Shown: positions 62,153 through 64,000 of the stretch, one piece after another
How positions within the stretch are numbered: position 1 is the stretch's first letter
Layout: the number at the start of each line of letters is the position of its first letter
Assembly: GCA_944381365.1 (NCBI GenBank)
Contig: CALWKW010000002.1
Span: 190,318-254,317 of the forward strand
From: an uncultured Christensenellaceae bacterium
GTDB lineage: Bacteria; Bacillota; Clostridia; Christensenellales; UBA3700
Reading direction: 5' to 3'
Length of the DNA: 64,000 nucleotides
Notes under the pieces: model-generated
The model's input: only the letters and a program-made list of their open reading frames with translations
Told to the model about the DNA's origin: nothing
Database searches by the model: none
Position numbers and translations under genes: made by a program

Positions 62153-64000
62153 TTACTTCGTTAAAAGCTGTTTTTTGACTTTCCTTGCGGGAGTGATATA
62201 CATCACGCTGTTTCCCGGGATAGTCATTTCGATATGATAAGCATGTCCGTGCATCTCGCCTTTTTTGGCTGTATAATGAACGGGCAGGCTTTCTCCGCCG
62301 TACTTTTTGTCATCGCTCGTCAAAGCTACTTTATAGACTCTCTTTTCGGGCACGCCCATACAATATCCTTCTCTCGTCACAGGCGAGAAATTGACTACTG
62401 CAATAGTATAATTGCCCTCTCCGTCACTTCTCATAAACGATACGATATTCTGAGTATTGTCGTCCACGCAAATCCACTTGAAGCCGTCATAGGTCGTGTC
62501 GAGATAATACATCTCTCTGTGTTCGAGATAATACTTGTTGAGGTCTTTTACGAAATTATGAAGATTTCTGTGGCTGTCATAATCGAGCAAAAACCAATCA
62601 AGCTGTTTTTGATAATCCCACTCGATAAACTGACCGAATTCTCCGCCCATAAAAAGAAGCTTCTTTCCCGGGTGAGCTATCGTAAAGCCCAAGAATGCTT
62701 TCAGTCCGTTGAATTTATCATTATATTCCCCGGGCATCTTGTTGAGAAGCGAACATTTTCCGTGCACTACTTCATCGTGCGACAAGGGCAATATATAATT
62801 TTCGCTGTATGCATAGGTGATTGAGAAAGTAATCTTGTTGTGATTGTCTTTTCTGAAGAAAGGGTCAAGCACCACATAGCTGAGCATATCGTTCATCCAG
62901 CCCATGTTCCATTTGAAATTGAAACCAAGTCCGTTGTCATAAGCGGGCTTTGTGACATTGGGGAAAGCCGTGGATTCTTCTGCTATCATAAGCAATCCCT
63001 TGAACTTTGTCAGCATGTGAGAATTGAGTTTTTTGAGAAAATCGATAGCTTCGAGATTATAGTTGCCGCCAAAGACATTGGGACGCCACTCTCCGCCTCG
63101 TCTGTTGTAATCTAGATAAAGCATAGATGCCACCGCATCCACTCTTATGCCGTCTATATGATATTCGCTCACCCAAAAATCTGCCGAAGACACCAAAAAA
63201 GACTGCACTTCTTTTTTGCCGTAATCGAATACTCTCGTACCCCATTCTTTATGCTCTTGCTTGAAAGGGTCTGAATATTCATAACAAGGAGTTCCGTCAA
63301 ATTCATAAAGGCCGAATTCGTCTTTGGGGAAATGTGCACATACCCAATCGAGTATTACGCCAATCTTGTGCTTGTGGCACTTGTTGACAAAATACTTGAA
63401 ATCATCGGGGGTGCCGTATCTCGAGGTAGGAGCAAACAATCCGCTCACCTGATAACCCCAGCTTCCTTCATAAGGATATTCGCATATAGGCAAAATCTCA
63501 ATGTGAGTATAGCCCATCTCTTTGACATAAGCCACAAGCTCGTCCGCTAAATCACGATAATTAAGCGTATTGCCGTCAGCATATCTTTTCCAGCTTCCCA
63601 AATGTACTTCATAGATATTCACGGGAGATCTAAAAGGGTCAAAGGTCTCTCTCTCGTTGAGCCATGCTTTGTCAGTCCATTTGAATTGCGACTTATAAAG
63701 TTTTGAAGCATTCGCAGGGCTTGTCTCGCTATGACGGGCATAGGGGTCTGCTTTAAGACGCAATTTGCCGTCAGGAGCCTCTATGCTGTATTTGTAAATA
63801 TCAAAGCACTTCAGTCCTTCGGCAAAACCTTCCCAAAGGCTGTCGCTGATTTTGTACATAGGATTTTTTTCTCTGTTCCAATCATTGAAGTCTCCCACAA
63901 TACTTACAGACTTGGCATTGGGTGCCCATACTCTGAATCGCCAGCCTTCTTTGCCGTCTACCTTGCTCTCGTGAGGGGACATAAACTTGTACGCCTCATA
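62153..64000 (-). CDS. glgB: 1,4-alpha-glucan branching enzyme, N-terminus cut by the window edge
   Basis: At least 615 residues of a GH13 branching enzyme. The frame stays open to the right edge (YEAYKF before the first methionine), and family members have the ...YxxLGAH part there, so the true start lies outside. Motifs: FRVWAPNAKSVSIVGDFNDW (CBM48), DWVCAHFPKDE (I), GIRVDAVASMLYLDY (II), IAEESTAFP (III) and LPLSHDEVVHGK (IV). It adds alpha-1,6 branches. It leads the glgBCDAP run. Confidence 0.94.
   Translation of the reverse strand, partial: YEAYKFMSPHESKVDGKEGWRFRVWAPNAKSVSIVGDFNDWNREKNPMYKISDSLWEGFAEGLKCFDIYKYSIEAPDGKLRLKADPYARHSETSPANASKLYKSQFKWTDKAWLNERETFDPFRSPVNIYEVHLGSWKRYADGNTLNYRDLADELVAYVKEMGYTHIEILPICEYPYEGSWGYQVSGLFAPTSRYGTPDDFKYFVNKCHKHKIGVILDWVCAHFPKDEFGLYEFDGTPCYEYSDPFKQEHKEWGTRVFDYGKKEVQSFLVSSADFWVSEYHIDGIRVDAVASMLYLDYNRRGGEWRPNVFGGNYNLEAIDFLKKLNSHMLTKFKGLLMIAEESTAFPNVTKPAYDNGLGFNFKWNMGWMNDMLSYVVLDPFFRKDNHNKITFSITYAYSENYILPLSHDEVVHGKCSLLNKMPGEYNDKFNGLKAFLGFTIAHPGKKLLFMGGEFGQFIEWDYQKQLDWFLLDYDSHRNLHNFVKDLNKYYLEHREMYYLDTTYDGFKWICVDDNTQNIVSFMRSDGEGNYTIAVVNFSPVTREGYCMGVPEKRVYKVALTSDDKKYGGESLPVHYTAKKGEMHGHAYHIEMTIPGNSVMYITPARKVKKQLLTK

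Noticed and set aside
1..64000. CRISPR arrays, insertion sequences, prophage
   Set aside because: No regularly spaced direct repeats, transposase or phage structural genes were seen.

Overview
The window looks like a chromosomal segment of a low-GC, anaerobic, endospore-forming Firmicute of the class Clostridia, probably an uncultured gut lineage. The support is a trimeric [FeFe]-hydrogenase of the NADH/ferredoxin type, the redox repressor Rex, a germination protease (gpr) beside rpsT, WhiA, two phosphofructokinases (one PPi-type), a bacterial glycogen cluster with GlgD, and gene orders typical of Clostridia (decarboxylase-tmk-holB-ricT; murB-PHP-whiA-dnaE-pfkA). No phage, insertion sequence or CRISPR array was seen. 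Most of it is core genome; the less explained material lies between the genes.

Layout. 0-5 kb: partial gene at the left edge, a possible non-coding RNA, a DUF1858 protein, a YdjG/YdjI-like zinc-ribbon and SPFH pair, and an M1-family lipoprotein peptidase. 5-6.4 kb: an N/Q-rich 37-residue protein behind a sigma-G-like promoter, a small XRE regulator, two kinds of repeat, and a candidate small RNA with its own promoter and terminator. 6.4-9.6 kb: ABC-F ATPase, Lrp-type regulator and aminotransferase. 9.8-18 kb: a long minus-strand run pyrB-pyrC-pyrF-pyrK-pyrD-pyrE, then purine nucleoside phosphorylase and an adenosine-type deaminase, so UMP synthesis and purine salvage are joined. 18-24.5 kb: ferredoxin, YbaK, RicT, HolB, Tmk, decarboxylase, GreA, Rex. 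25-30 kb: an ABC exporter and a DnaD/DnaC-like helicase-loading pair. 30-33 kb: membrane proteins and a tRNA-Thr flanked by two damaged tRNA copies that each carry the same 100-bp insert. 33-37.4 kb: hydrogenase genes hydC-hydB-hydA behind a likely Rex operator. 37.6-42 kb: frameshifted alkaline phosphatase, sugar symporter, rpsT, gpr. 42-51.4 kb: PPi-PFK, ATP-PFK, DnaE, WhiA, PHP phosphoesterase, MurB. 51.5-53.3 kb: a GntR-controlled ABC exporter. 53.5-64 kb: an alpha-amylase-family enzyme and glgP-glgA-glgD-glgC-glgB (glgB runs off the right edge).

How it works together. The glycogen genes store and mobilise glucose, the two PFKs feed glycolysis, and the hydrogenase can dispose of the resulting NADH and ferredoxin electrons as H2; Rex in the same window probably senses NADH/NAD+ and controls that outlet. 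Sporulation shows through gpr, WhiA and the sigma-G-like promoter.

The most interesting non-coding signals are: (1) six dispersed copies of an oriented palindrome whose arms change in a compensatory way; (2) a ~117-nt small RNA gene with a C-rich, anti-Shine-Dalgarno-like segment; (3) a 100-bp sequence placed in the D-loop of two tRNA-Thr relics flanking the intact gene; (4) two diverged ~125-bp foldback elements.
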